Program-made: the position numbers and the translations under genes
Notes under the pieces: model-generated
What the model saw: only the letters and a program-made list of their open reading frames with translations
Told to the model about the DNA's origin: nothing
The model's database searches: none
Shown: positions 22,067 through 34,800 of the stretch, piece after piece
Layout of the letters: each line of letters starts with the position of its first letter
How positions within the stretch are numbered: position 1 is the stretch's first letter
Assembly (NCBI GenBank): GCA_964017195.1
Contig: OZ024897.1
Span: 9,608,951 to 9,672,950 of the forward strand
DNA from: Siderastrea radians
Taxonomy: Eukaryota; Cnidaria; Anthozoa; Scleractinia; Rhizangiidae
DNA: 64,000 nucleotides
Direction: 5' to 3'

Positions 22067-25000
22067 AGGCCGAGTCACGCTATGATCAAAATAATAATTT
22101 CATCACGCTCTTCGTCACGCACGCTAAAACAGGGTGATTAGGCAGGTCATGTCTTGCTTAATATTATCATCGCAAACACTTAAAGGTACGATAAATCACC
22201 AGCTTCTACCTGGCCGTAATATATTTTGGACCCCAAGGGCAGAGAGAACAACGGCGGGGTTAATGTCCCCTGGGGCTTTTCTTGTTACCCCGCCGTCAGG
22301 ACGGGGTCTAGTAATACCCATTTTTTTTCCGTGGTTTTTTTTTTTTTTGGTGGTCACTTGCCCCAGACCTCCGGTTTTCGCTCGGCCGAACAAGTACGTC
22401 TTGCAGACGTTCGGTCAAGAGAAGTACTATCTTCAGTCGGTTAGCGTCGATTCGCCAAAATCTTCATGAAAAACGGTGTAGAAAATTACTAGCGATGCAG
22501 TGGCATAAAACTCTCTTCGACGAGAGCGAGGACGAAGATGCTAGCAAGCTTTGAAGGTCAGAGATTCGATGTTGTTTATATTTTCGTTGGTTACTCGACG
22601 CGAGTCAAATTCAACAGTGAAATGCAAGCATTTTTGACAGCTTTGCTTTGCTTCGCCAAAATCTTTGTTTACAAAGTTACCAGGAATTTAATAAAGTTAA
22701 CTTCTCTTCAACGAAAGCACGGACGAAGGTGCTAGCGAGCTTTGAAATCCAACGATTCAAGCTGACATGAATTGGCCTTTTGATGCGGGAATAACAAGAC
22801 TTGGCACGTAAACGTCACGTCATACAAGACAGAAGCTGATTCGTGGAATTTCCTTGCTTTCGCTAAAGCATTCATAGAATCATGGCCTAAAAGTAGACTT
22901 TTACGTTTCCTTTTCAGTAGATAACCGTTCCCTTTAGATTTTAGGATAATCTTTTCTTTATCAATCTATTTAAATTTCCGTGCCCTTCTTGTTTAGAGCT
23001 ACGCTGAGATGTCAGTGCTTAAAAAAAAACGTGGTGTAAGTGGGTCACGTTATGGTCAAAACTATTTCGTCACGTTCTTCTTCGCTAGTGCCAGAACAGG
23101 TGGATGACCAAGGAATGAGGGATGGGATAGGTGTTCATACTATTTGGGATTTATGTTATCACAAGGGGAAGGGAGCAGTGAAGACGTGGGTGGGGGGAGG
23201 GGTGGCAGCGAACACGTCAAAGGTAAGATAAATCACCAACTTCAAAAATTTACACCACTTGGGCTCATATCTTGAGTGACCGTGCTGTATTTTGCACCAC
23301 GAGCGGAGAGGGAAAAACGGCGGGGTCCAATGCCCCTGGGGCTTTTCTTGTTACCCCGCCGTCAGGACGGGGTCTAGTAATACCCGTTTTTTTATTATTT
23401 TCCATTTTTTTGGTGGTCACTTGCCCCAGACCTCCGGGTTTTGCTCGGCCAAACATACTCGTCGCGTCTTTTGCTACACAGGCTAGAGCGTGTATCTTGA
23501 GTGACCATAATATCTTTTATACCCCAAGGGGAGGGGGGGAACGGCGGGGTAATGCCCCTGGGGCTTTTCTTGTTTCCTTTTTTTTGGTGGTCACTTGCCC
23601 CAGGCCTCCGCTCGGTCAAAACAATTCTTGCCGGTAATCTTCGTTCGTTTAACGTTTATTCGCCAGAATTTTCATGAAATTTGGTGTAGAAACGTACTGG
23701 CGATTTAATGGCATAAATCCCCTTCGATGAAAGCAAGAACGAAGGTGCTAGCGAGCTTTGAAGCTGGCAAGAAATTCGCCTAACTTGCCCTGGCACGTAA
23801 ACATTCCATCACTAAAACACAGAAGCCGATTCGGGGAAGTCCCTTGCTTTCGCCAAGTTGACTAATTCAACATTGAAGTGCGAGCATTTTTTTGGCAGTT
23901 TTGCTTTGGTTCGCCAAAATCTTTAGGGAAAGTTGTGTAGAAAAGTACGAGAAATTCAGTGGAGTTGACTTCTCTTTGATGAGAGCAAGGACGAAGCTGC
24001 TAGCAGGCTTTGAAGCTGGCATGAATTCGCATAACTTGCCCTGGCAAGTAAACATTACATCACTGAAACACAGAAACCGATTTGGGGAAGTCCCTTGCTT
24101 TCGCCAGATCATTCATCGACCTAAAAGTAGACTTGTACGTTTCTTTTTTCGGCAGATGACGGTTCCCTTGAGATTTTAGGATTATTTTGCTTTATCAATA
24201 AATCTCATTTCTGTGCCCTTGTCATTTCGTTTAAAAAAAACGTGACGTAACTGAGTCAAGCTATGGTCAAAACCATTTCGTCACGTTCTTCTTCGCGCGT
24301 GTCAGAACAGGTGGATGACCAAGGAATGAGGGATGGGAAAGGTGTTCATACTATTAGGGATTCATGTTATCACAAACAGGAGCGTGCAGAGAAGACGTGG
24401 CGGGGGGGAGGGATGGCAGCAAACACGTCAATGGTAAGACAAATTACCAACTTCAAAAATTTACACCACTTGGGCTCATTTGCACCGCTGGGAGGGGAAC
24501 GGCGGGGTCCAATGCCCCTGGGACTTTTCTTGTTGTTTTTTTGGTGGTCACTCGCCCAGACCTCCGCTCGGTCAAAACAATACTTGCCGGTAATCTTCGT
24601 TCTTTTAGCGTTTATTGGCCAAGTTGGTGTAGAAAATTATTGGCGATTTAATGGCATAAAAACCCTTCGATGAAAGCAAGAACGAAGGTGCTAGCGAGCT
24701 TTGATGCTGGCATGAATTCGGCTAACTTGCCCTGGCACGTAAACATTACATCACTGAAACACAGAAGCCGATTCGGGGAAGTCCCTTAGCTTGCTTTCGC
24801 CAAGTTGAATAATTCAACAGTGAATGCAAGGATTTTTTTGGTAGTTTTGCTTTGCTTTGCCAAAAACTTTAGGGAAGGTTGTGTAGAAAAGTACGAGAAA
24901 TTCAATGGAGTTGAATTCTCTTCGATGAGAGCCAGGACGAAGGTGCTAGCGAGCTTTGAAAGCCAATGATTCATGCTACGTGCCGTAGCAGATAAACATT

Positions 25001-25670
25001 ACGTCATTGAAACACAGAAGCCGATTCGGAGAAGTAACTTGCTTGCACCAAATCACTCATCGAATCACGGGCTAAAATAGTCTTTTAGGTATTTTTTTCC
25101 ATAGCTACCAGTTTCTTTTGGATTTTAGAATAAGTTTATTTATCAACAAATCTATTTAAATTTCCTTGCCCTTGCTATTTAAAATTACGCTGACCTGTCA
25201 GTTCGTTTATTTAAATAACGTGATGTAACTGAGTCACGCTATGGTCAAAATATTTCGTCACGTTCTTCTTCGCGAAAGCTAGGACAAGTGGATGATCAAG
25301 GAATGAGGGTTGGGGTTCATACTATCAGGGATTCATGTTATCACAGGGAGAAGGGTGCAGAGAAGACGTAAGGGGAAATGGCAGCAAACACGTCAAAGGT
25401 ACGATAAATCACCAACTTTAAAATTTACACGACTTGGGCTCGTATCTTGAGTGACCGTAATATATTTTGCCCCCCTGGGAGGAGGAGAAAAACGGCGGGG
25501 TCCAATGCCCCTGAGGCGTTTCTTGTTACCCCGCTGTCAGGACGGGGTCTAGTAATACCCTTTTTTTCCGTGGTTTTTTTTGGTGGTCACTTGCCCCAGA
25601 CCTCCGGTTTTCGCTCGGCTAAAGAAATACTCGTCGTGTCTTTCGCTACACAGCCAAGGGCTTTTATCGT

Positions 25671-25750
25671 GGGTTCAAATCCCCGGCGGGATTTGAACCC
25701 ACGACCTCCTGATTAGAACACCATCGCTCTACCAACTGAGCTACGAGGCC
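25671..25750 (-). tRNA. tRNA-like sequence with duplicated inverted T arm
   Basis: The tRNA-like body (25,679-25,750, minus) resembles 21,995-22,066. Its B-box region is doubled head-to-head: GGGTTCAAATCCC at 25,671-25,683 and GGGATTTGAACCC at 25,688-25,700 are exact reverse complements around CGGC. It is probably a truncated or rearranged tRNA-derived repeat. Confidence 0.5.
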
Positions 25751-27426
25751 AGGCTGAGTCACGCTATGATTAAAATATTTCATCACGCTCTTCATCACGC
25801 ACGCTAAAACGGGGTGATTAGGCAGGACATGTGTTGATTTATTGACCTATGTTGAAAACATAGGGTCTTAGCCAGCGTAAAAATTTTTGCTTTCTATGTT
25901 TGTTTGTTTGTTTGTATGTATGTATGTATTTTTGATCCGGGGGGGAAATCTCATGTGAGACGGGCGGGAATGCTCGTCGGAAAATTTAAATTAAAGCTAT
26001 GCTAAAACAGACGGAGAACGCGAGACGACGAGCATCCATGCACCTTTCACATGGGAGTACACCCCCGGGAAATTTACGTGGCACTATGTGGCACCAATCA
26101 GATTGAGGCTACTAAGCTAAGAGTACATTCTACCAATAAAAGAGGTGGTTAGAATTCGCCTACTGAAGCTGAAGGTCAGAGAAGGTTAAGCTTACCGGCC
26201 ATGTTGAATGTACAGATGGGGACGGAAACGATCAGCGTAAATGTGCTTTTCTACTTTTTCCTCTCGAATATTATATTTTCAGTAAAGGCTTGGTGTGGTG
26301 GAATTGATGGTAATTTCCTAAAGCTATTGTAAGGGCAGGTAAAATTGAACTTTGCCTTGGCCAACGGTGGAACGTGAGTACGTGACAAAAACAATTAACC
26401 TCGTTCCAAAAATAGACTTGTTGACGAGAAACTGTAATTTAATTTGTTCTTTTATGATTTGTGTTATGAAACAGCTGTTTTGGTTACGTATCTTTGAGCA
26501 AGATGTTGGTTGAAAAGATTGTATCTGTGCTTGATATGGATAACTTTGATTGTACTTTGGAAGGTTTTTGAAACGGCTTTGTTTGGTAATTTGAAATTTA
26601 TAGGGACGTGTTTATAAGATTGCAATTTGCATAAATTAGCTTGTTTATTCAAGCGTGTCTGTAGGTTTTTAAACCTGTTTTCTCTTCCCATAACGTGGTT
26701 TAGTTTTAGTTTACGATGTTGTGTCCATGATTTATATCAGTCATATCCACAGATTTTCCAGCCGACATAGGAATGATTTCTCTCTTGGTTTTATCATATA
26801 CGGCAACATATGATTTTTGAAATTTTTTAGCGACGTGTTTAATTTAATATAGCAATTTGGATAAATTAGTTTGGCCATTCAAGCGTGTCTGTAGGTTTTT
26901 AAACCTGTAATGTATACGGTTAAGTTTTACTTTGCGATGTTGTGTCCATGATTTATATCAGTCATATCCACAGATTTTCCAGCCGACATAGAAACGATTT
27001 CTTTCTTGGTTTCATAATATACAGGAACATATGGCAAGAAAATTTGTTTGAAAAACAACCCTGGCCTTGCCCTCTTTCGGTCTTCAATTTTCATAAACAG
27101 GTTTGTGCAACTGGGAGTGCCAATGACTGTCCTCTCCTCAAATTATTATCTACTACACTTGTTTCTTTCACATCTTGTTGTGACCTCGATTTATATTCTT
27201 CAGTAATATGCAGACAATCATTAGTTGACCTTAACTGAGGTTTCAGTTTTAGATTTAATTTGAAATTTTTATGCAGTCGTTTTGTTCTAGTGTCAGTTTG
27301 ACTTTTTAGCCTGTAGCCTATTTGCCCGATGGTTGCTCTATCTCCAATTTTGGTCCAACTGGGTTTTTAGCGGGATTTTGTTTTGCTTTCCAAGGGTATT
27401 GCTGAGTAGACGAAAAAGCTTTTCTA

Positions 27427-27638
27427 GGCCCAGTTCAGACGCCGTACCTCTCATGTGCCGTACCAAATACATTTTCGCTACTAGGTCGTATTTAAGCGGC
27501 AAGCTTTGCCGTACCCTGAGATTCTGGCTCGCCTGATTGAAATCTGTCGAAAAAACTCATTTGGACACCGTACAACTGCCAAAAAACTACGTACTACTTG
27601 GTACGGCACATGAGAGGTACGCCGTCTGAACTGGGCCT
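27427..27638. mobile_element. 212-bp MITE with 38-bp inverted repeats (copy 1 of 3)
   Basis: Arms of 38 bp at 27,427-27,464 and 27,601-27,638 (starting GGCCCAGTTCAGACG, ending GTGCCGTACC) differ at a single position. The target duplication is unclear (TTCTA/TTCTG). Identical copies lie at 33,596-33,807 and 37,440-37,651 because the host segment was duplicated. Confidence 0.85.
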
Positions 27639-29362
27639 TCTGCACCCAGTGTGCTATAGTGGAGGGGGAAGTATTTACAAGAATGATCGCATGTATTGTT
27701 TTGTCCTCAGAGTATGTCTTAAAAATCGCAAATAGTGAGGATGAGACTTGTCATTTCAACATAGGTCAAGCACGCATTGCGTGCCAATGGTATTATCATT
27801 GCAAACACGTAAAAAATACGATAAATCACCAACTTTTAAAATTTACACCACTTCAATTCGGCTTGTATCTTACGTAGCCGTAATATATTTTGGACCCCAA
27901 GGGCAAAGAGAACAACGGCGGATTAATGCCGCTGCGGCTTTTCTTGTTACTCCGCCGTCAGGACGGGGTCTAGTAATACCCTTTTTTCCGTGGTTTCTTA
28001 CCCCGCCGTCAGGACGGGGTCTAGTAATACCGTTTTTTTTCCGTGGTGTTTTTTTTGGTGGTCACTTGCCCCAGATCTCCGGTTTTCGCTCGGCCAAAGA
28101 AATACTCATCATGTCTTTCGCTACACAGCCAAGGGCTTTTATCTTGAGTGACCGTAACATATTTTACAACTCCCCAGGGGAGGGAAAACAACGGCGGGGT
28201 CTAATGCCCCTGGGGCTTTTCTTGTTTTTTCATGGTCACTAGCCCCAGACTCCCGGTTTTCGCTCAGCCAAACAAATACTCGCCGAGTCTTTCGCTGCAC
28301 GGGCTAGAACTTGTATTTTGAGTGACCTTAATATGTTTCACACCCCGAGTGGAGGGAGAACAACGGCTGGTTTTAATGCCCCTGGGGCTTTTCTTGTTAT
28401 TCATTATTTTCCTCGTTTTTCGTGGTCACTTGCCCCAGACTCCTGGCTTTCGCTCGGCCAGACAAATACTTGCCGTGTCTTTCGCTACACGGGCTAGGAC
28501 TTGTATCTTGAGTGACCTTAATAAGTTTTACATCCGGAGGGGAGGGAGTACAATGGCGGGATCTAAAGCCCCTGGGGCTTTTCTTGTTTTGTGTTTTTTT
28601 TTGCTGGTCACTTGTCCCAGACCTCCGCTCGGTCAAAACAATACTTGCCGGTAATCTTCGTTCGTTTAGCGTTTATTCGCCAGAATTTTCGTAAAAGTTG
28701 GTGTAGAAAATTATTGGCGATTGAATGGCATAAAAACCCCTTCGATGAAAACAAGAACGAAGGTGCTAGCAAGCTTTGAAGCGCGCATGAATTCGCCTCA
28801 CTTGCCCTAGCACGTAAACATTACATCACTGAAACACAGAAAAACGATTCGGGGAAGTCCCTTGCTTTCGCCAAGTTGAATAATCCAACAGTGAAATGCA
28901 AGCATTTTTTGGCAGTTTTGCTTTGCTTCGCCAAAATCTTTAGGGAAAGTTGTGTAGAAAAGTACAAGAAATTCAATAGAGCTGACTTCTTTTCGATGAG
29001 AGCAAGGACGAAAATGCTAGCGAGCTTTGAAGCTTGCATGAATTCGCCTAACTTGCCCTGGCACGTAAAGATTACATCACTGGAACACAGAAGCCGATTC
29101 GGGGAAGTCCCTTGCTTTCGCCAAAACATTCATTCATGGCCTAAAAGTAGACTTTTACCTTTTCTTTTTCAAGAGATAACCGTTTCCTTTAGACTTTCGG
29201 ATAATTTTTTCTTTATCAATAAATCTATTTAAATTTCTGTGCCCTTGTCATTTAGAATTACTCTTAGATGTCAGTTGGTTTAAAAAAGAAACGTGACGTA
29301 AACTGAGTCACGCTATGGTCAAAACTATTTCGTCACGTTCTTCTTCGCGAGTGTCAGAGCAG

Positions 29363-29507
29363 GCCCCAGTTGTTTAAAAGTTGGATAGCACTATCCACCG
29401 GATAAATCACTATCCAGTGGATAAGTATTAGGGAAACCAATTGCGTTATCCACTGGATAGAGATTTATCCGGTGGATAGCGGTATCCAACTTTTGAACAA
29501 CTGGGGC
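29363..29507. mobile_element. 145-bp MITE, CAG target duplication (copy 1 of 3)
   Basis: A nearly full-length palindrome: GCCCCAGTTG at both ends with inner arms GGATAGCACTATCC and CACCGGATAAAT repeated in inverse. CAG flanks both sides (29,360-29,362 and 29,508-29,510). A 3-bp CWG target fits PIF/Harbinger MITEs. Copies at 35,531-35,675 and 39,375-39,519 mark the right edges of the other two S segments. Confidence 0.88.
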
Positions 29508-29510
29508 CAG

Positions 29511-30689
29511 GCATGAGGAACTTAGGCCATGAAAAAAATTCGCAGCATGTATTCATTAAAAGCGATATTTGACGCGAATCATTTCTGTCAGCAATTTAAA
29601 GAATTATATCAACACATGCGGTCGGCATGTGTCCGTGCGGTTATTTAACAGCGTGACATACATTAAGATTATGAGAAAAGCGATCATGTCGTAAAGCAAA
29701 AATTATTACAGGAAAGAACGAGCGCAGTCAGCGCAAGTGCGGGAATTTTAAGGTTAGTAAGTCTGATTTTCGGTTAACCTTCTTCTGGCTCTGTCGAATG
29801 CCAACAACAGAAAGGGTTTAAGTTGCACGATTTGTCACCATACGCCAGGAAACGAGACCCAAAACAGAACCAGAGAATTATTCAGTCTTGTCACGCCGTT
29901 TGTAATGATGTTCGTCGTTTCAGTTTTATGATATATTTTCTTTGCTAGACCGCCACCACAGTCCTTTGTGGCAATCAAAACCGGGTGATTTTAGTAGATT
30001 TTCCTGGGCAGGCTGTCAAAACAGAATCATAATTTTGTGTGAGAATTATCTAGCGGGAATTTATTATTTATTTACGTAAGCCTACAAATTCTCCTCGATG
30101 CCTCTTAGAAAGCTGCGCATATTAATTTGCTTTACTAAAGTGCGTTGATTTGTATGTAGGTCGAGCAAAGAACCCGACATTAATCAGTTTTTAGACTAAG
30201 GCTATTGATTTTTATGTGAAGAAATGTATGTTAGAGGACGCATGGGACGTGGCGCTTTCATGACTCCGATTATAATTTATTCGAGCTACACTGGTACCAT
30301 GTATTAACATTCCCCAGCTTTATTGAGTTTTCCTTTTGATATTTTACTTCCTGTATTTCAAGTATAGAAGGTTTTCAACCTAATTATTGTAGCCACATCT
30401 TGGGTAATACCAGGTTTTCTTCAAAACATGATATTGCATTTGTGTTTTGCATGTAACACAATGCTGGCGGGAAATATGAGGTTTTGAAAATCGTTGCGTC
30501 TTAACGACGTGACCGATCTACGATGCAATGGAATCGAGACAAAAAGAGACAAGAGGCCTTTGGTAAGTAGCAATCATAATTACGATTTTGTACATACCTT
30601 GAGACGAAATATTAGCATCGCGTTCTTTATTTTGATTTCCTTAGATAATATGCTGTACCTGGAAACTTGATCGCTATCATTGTGCTTTA
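29511..30689. other. Unique AT-rich DNA
   Basis: No open frame, tRNA or inverted repeat that I can support. It is not part of the module family. Confidence 0.5.
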
Positions 30690-31325
30690 GCTTATTCAGT
30701 TTTCCTTGGGTAGAATATACCTGGAAGCGTTAAGTTTAACATCGTGCTTAATCTTATTCTGTCTTCCTTGGGTAGCAGATACCTGGAAGAGGAATGTCTA
30801 ACATCGCGCTTTAGCTTATTCTGTCTTCCTTGGGTAGCAGATACCTGGAAGCGGAATGCTTAACATCGCGCTTTTAATAGCTTATTCTGTCTTCCTTGGG
30901 TAGCAGATACCTGGAAGCGGAATGTCTAACATTGCGCTTTAACTTATTCTGTCTTCCCTGGGTAGCAGATACCTGGAAGCGGAATGTCTAACATTGCGCT
31001 TTAGCTTTATTCTGTCTTCCTTGGGTAGCGGATACCTGGAAGCGGAATGTCTAACGTCGCGCTTTAGCTTTATTCTGTCTTCCTTGGGTAGCAGATACCT
31101 GGAAGCGGAATGTCTAACATTGCGCTCTAGCTTATTATGTCTTCCTTGGGTAGCAGATACCTGGAAGCGGAATGTTGTGTAACGTTTTAGCTTATTCTGT
31201 CTTCCTTGGGTAGCAGATACCTGGAAGCGGAATATCTAACATTGCGCTTTAACTTATTCTGTCTTCCCTGGGTAGCAGATACCTGGAAGCGGAATGTATA
31301 ACATCGCACTTTGGCTTATTCTGTC
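30690..31325. repeat. 62-bp minisatellite, about ten units
   Basis: The unit contains CTTCCTTGGGTAGCAGATAC and CTGGAAGCGGAATGTCTAAC, with unit starts spaced 61-66 bp from about 30,703 to 31,263. The first two units are the most divergent; the internal ones differ by one to three bases and by a short T/A insertion. Confidence 0.92.
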
Positions 31326-31754
31326 GTTGCAGCGATCAAAAGCGATCGAGCGATAATAACTGGCTTAAATTGGCGATGTATTGTGTCATCTCGCCTAAGC
31401 CTTAGCTTGTAGTTTTTGGTGCTGGAGCAAGGCAAATAATACCTCGAAAAATTAAAATAATTGTTTTTCGACATCATGGCTCTGTCGTAATCATTATTAC
31501 CAGCTTAGCCTATTAAATTAGTAAGCGTAGGATGCGATATTGTTCGCGCTCGTTTTTGCCGTCGCGAGGAAAAATACCGCCAGCTACGCAGGCTACTAAA
31601 CAAAGTGACTGAGAAGCCAAATTATTTTTATCCGCAATGAATTGTAATAAACATCACTCAGCATTGTCATCTTTTACAGCACACAACTAATTGAAATAAC
31701 ACCTCATCCCATCTTCATGAAGCTACAAGGTGTCAAACCATGGCATAAAGTTAC

Positions 31755-31807
31755 TTATGCAAATTAGCTGAGGGCACATTCAATGTGCCCTCAGCTAATT
31801 TGCATAA
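31755..31807. repeat. Perfect 26-bp-arm palindrome with two octamer motifs
   Basis: Arms 31,755-31,780 and 31,782-31,807 are exact reverse complements around a single C. Each arm contains ATGCAAAT (POU octamer) and GCTGAGGGCACATT. No transposon-style flanks are obvious. 31,326-31,754 contains nothing else that I can support. Confidence 0.9.
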
Positions 31808-31832
31808 TAGGTTTTGGGCGGCTGGAAGCTCG

Positions 31833-34800
31833 TCATGGAATACCAAGGAATGAGGGATGGGAAAGGTGTTCATACTATTAGGGATCCATGTTATCACAAG
31901 GAGAAGGGTGCAGAGAGGATGTGGGAGGGGGAGCAGATGGCAACAAACACGTCAATGGTAAGAGAAATCACCAACTTCGAAATGTACACCACTTGGGCTC
32001 ACATCTTGAGTGACAGTAATGTATTTTGCACCCCGAAGGGACGGGGAAAAACGGCGGGGTCCAATGCCCCTAGGGCTTTTATTGTTACCCCGCCGTCAGG
32101 ACGGGGTCTAGTAATACCCGTTTTTTTTTTCGGTGGTCACTTGCCCCAGGCCTCCGCTCGGTCAAAACAATACTTGCCCGTAATCTTCGTTCGTTTAGCG
32201 TTATTTCGCCAGAATTTTCATGGGAGTACACCCCCGGGAAATTTACGTGGCACTATGTGGCACCAATCAGATTGAGGCTACTAAGCTAAGAGTACATTCT
32301 ACCAATAAAAGAGGTGGTTAGAATTCGCCTACTGAAGCTGAAGGTCAGAGAAGGTTAAGCTTACCGGCCATGTTGAATGTACAGATGGGGACGGAAACGA
32401 TCAGCGTAAATGTGCTTTTCTACTTTTTCCTCTCGAATATTATATTTTCAGTAAAGGCTTGGTGTGGTGGAATTGATGGTAATTTCCTAAAGCTATTGTA
32501 AGGGCAGGTAAAATTGAACTTTGCCTTGGCCAACGGTGGAACGTGAGTACGTGACAAAAACAATTAACCTCGTTCCAAAAATAGACTTGTTGACGAGAAA
32601 CTGTAATTTAATTTGTTCTTTTATGATTTGTGTTATGAAACAGCTGTTTTGGTTACGTATCTTTGAGCAAGATGTTGGTTGAAAAGATTGTATCTGTGCT
32701 TGATATGGATAACTTTGACTGTACTTTGGAAGGTTTTTGAAACGGCTTTGTTTGGTAATTTGAAATTTATAGGGACGTGTTTATAAGATTGCAATTTGCA
32801 TAAATTAGCTTGTTTATTCAAGCGTGTCTGTAGGTTTTTAAACCTGTTTTCTCTTCCCATAACGTGGTTTAGTTTTAGTTTACGATGTTGTGTCCATGAT
32901 TTATATCAGTCATATCCACAGATTTTCCAGCCGACATAGGAATGATTTCTCTCTTGGTTTTATCATATACGGCAACATATGATTTTTGAAATTTTTTAGC
33001 GACGTGTTTAATTTAATATAGCAATTTGGATAAATTAGTTTGGCCATTCAAGCGTGTCTGTAGGTTTTTAAACCTGTAATGTATACGGTTAAGTTTTACT
33101 TTGCGATGTTGTGTCCATGATTTATATCAGTCATATCCACAGATTTTCCAGCCGACATAGAAACGATTTCTTTCTTGGTTTCATAATATACAGGAACATA
33201 TGGCAAGAAAATTTGTTTGAAAAACAACCCTGGCCTTGCCCTCTTTCGGTCTTCAATTTTCATAAACAGGTTTGTGCAACTGGGAGTGCCAATGACTGTC
33301 CTCTCCTCAAATTATTATCTACTACACTTGTTTCTTTCACATCTTGTTGTGACCTCGATTTATATTCTTCAGTAATATGCAGACAATCATTAGTTGACCT
33401 TAACTGAGGTTTCAGTTTTAGATTTAATTTGAAATTTTTATGCAGTCGTTTTGTTCTAGTGTCAGTTTGACTTTTTAGCCTGTAGCCTATTTGCCCGATG
33501 GTTGCTCTATCTCCAATTTTGGTCCAACTGGGTTTTTAGCGGGATTTTGTTTTGCTTTCCAAGGGTATTGCTGAGTAGACGAAAAAGCTTTTCTAGGCCC
33601 AGTTCAGACGCCGTACCTCTCATGTGCCGTACCAAATACATTTTCGCTACTAGGTCGTATTTAAGCGGCAAGCTTTGCCGTACCCTGAGATTCTGGCTCG
33701 CCTAATTGAAATCTGTCGAAAAAACTCATTTGGACACCGTACAACTGCCAAAAAACTACGTACTACTTGGTACGGCACATGAGAGGTACGCCGTCTGAAC
33801 TGGGCCTTCTGCACCCAGTGTGCTATAGTGGAGGGGGAAGTATTTACAAGAATGATCGCATGTATTGTTTTGTCCTCAGAGTATGTCTTAAAAATCGCAA
33901 ATAGTGAGGATGAGACTTGTCATTTCAACATAGGTCAAGCACGCAATGCGTGCCAATGGTATTATCATTGCAAACACGTAAAAAATACGATAAATCACCA
34001 ACTTTTAAAATTTACACCACTTCAATTCGGCTTGTATCTTACGTAGCCGTAATATATTTTGGACCCCAAGGGCAAAGAGAACAACGGCGGATTAATGCCG
34101 CTGCGGCTTTTCTTGTTACTCCGCCGTCAGGACGGGGTCTAGTAATACCCTTTTTTCCGTGGTTTCTTACCCCGCCGTCAGGACGGGGTCTAGTAATACC
34201 GTTTTTTTTCCGTGGTGTTTTTTTTGGTGGTCACTTGCCCCAGATCTCCGGTTTTCGCTCGGCCAAAGAAATACTCATCATGTCTTTCGCTACACAGCCA
34301 AGGGCTTTTATCTTGAGTGACCGTAACATATTTTACAACTCCCCAGGGGAGGGAAAACAACGGCGGGGTCTAATGCCCCTGGGGCTTTTCTTGTTTTTTC
34401 ATGGTCACTAGCCCCAGACTCCCGGTTTTCGCTCAGCCAAACAAATACTCGCCGAGTCTTTCGCTGCACGGGCTAGAACTTGTATTTTGAGTGACCTTAA
34501 TATGTTTCACACCCCGAGTGGAGGGAGAACAACGGCTGGTTTTAATGCCCCTGGGGCTTTTCTTGTTATTCATTATTTTCCTCGTTTTTCGTGGTCACTT
34601 GCCCCAGACTCCTGGCTTTCGCTCGGCCAGACAAATACTTGCCGTGTCTTTCGCTACACGGGCTAGGACTTGTATCTTGAGTGACCTTAATAAGTTTTAC
34701 ATCCGGAGGGGAGGGAGTACAATGGCGGGATCTAAAGCCCCTGGGGCTTTTCTTGTTTTGTGTTTTTTTTGCTGGTCACTTGTCCCAGACCTCCGCTCGG

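Larger units (their letters stand above)
17774..26050. repeat. Field of degenerate 1-1.2-kb repeat modules
   Basis: Successive modules share the same parts in the same order: GGTGGATGACCAAGGAATGA, a G-run, CACTTGGGCTC, ACGGCGGGGTCCAATGCCCC, the short minisatellite, CAGACCTCCGCTCGGTCAAA, then two blocks with GAAGGTGCTAGCGAGCTTTG, then TTTATCAATAAATCTATTTA and TGACGTAACTGAGTCACG. Module starts lie near 18,410, 19,450, 21,140, 23,090, 24,300 and 25,270. Predicted peptides on either strand repeat from module to module with stops at varying places and match no domain, so I regard the field as non-coding. The LINE interrupts the first module. Confidence 0.8.
26053..29510. repeat. 3.46-kb segment S, copy 1
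   Basis: Near-identical to copies at 32,217-35,678 and 36,061-39,522; only scattered single-base differences are visible (for example at 26,541 and 27,773). It starts at CATGGGAGTACACCCCCGGG and ends exactly at the target duplication of the 145-bp MITE. The first third has an internal 235-bp repeat (26,655 and 26,890; core TTATATCAGTCATATCCACA). The rest is module-type repeat. Small open frames are copied with it, but none shows a domain. Confidence 0.93.
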
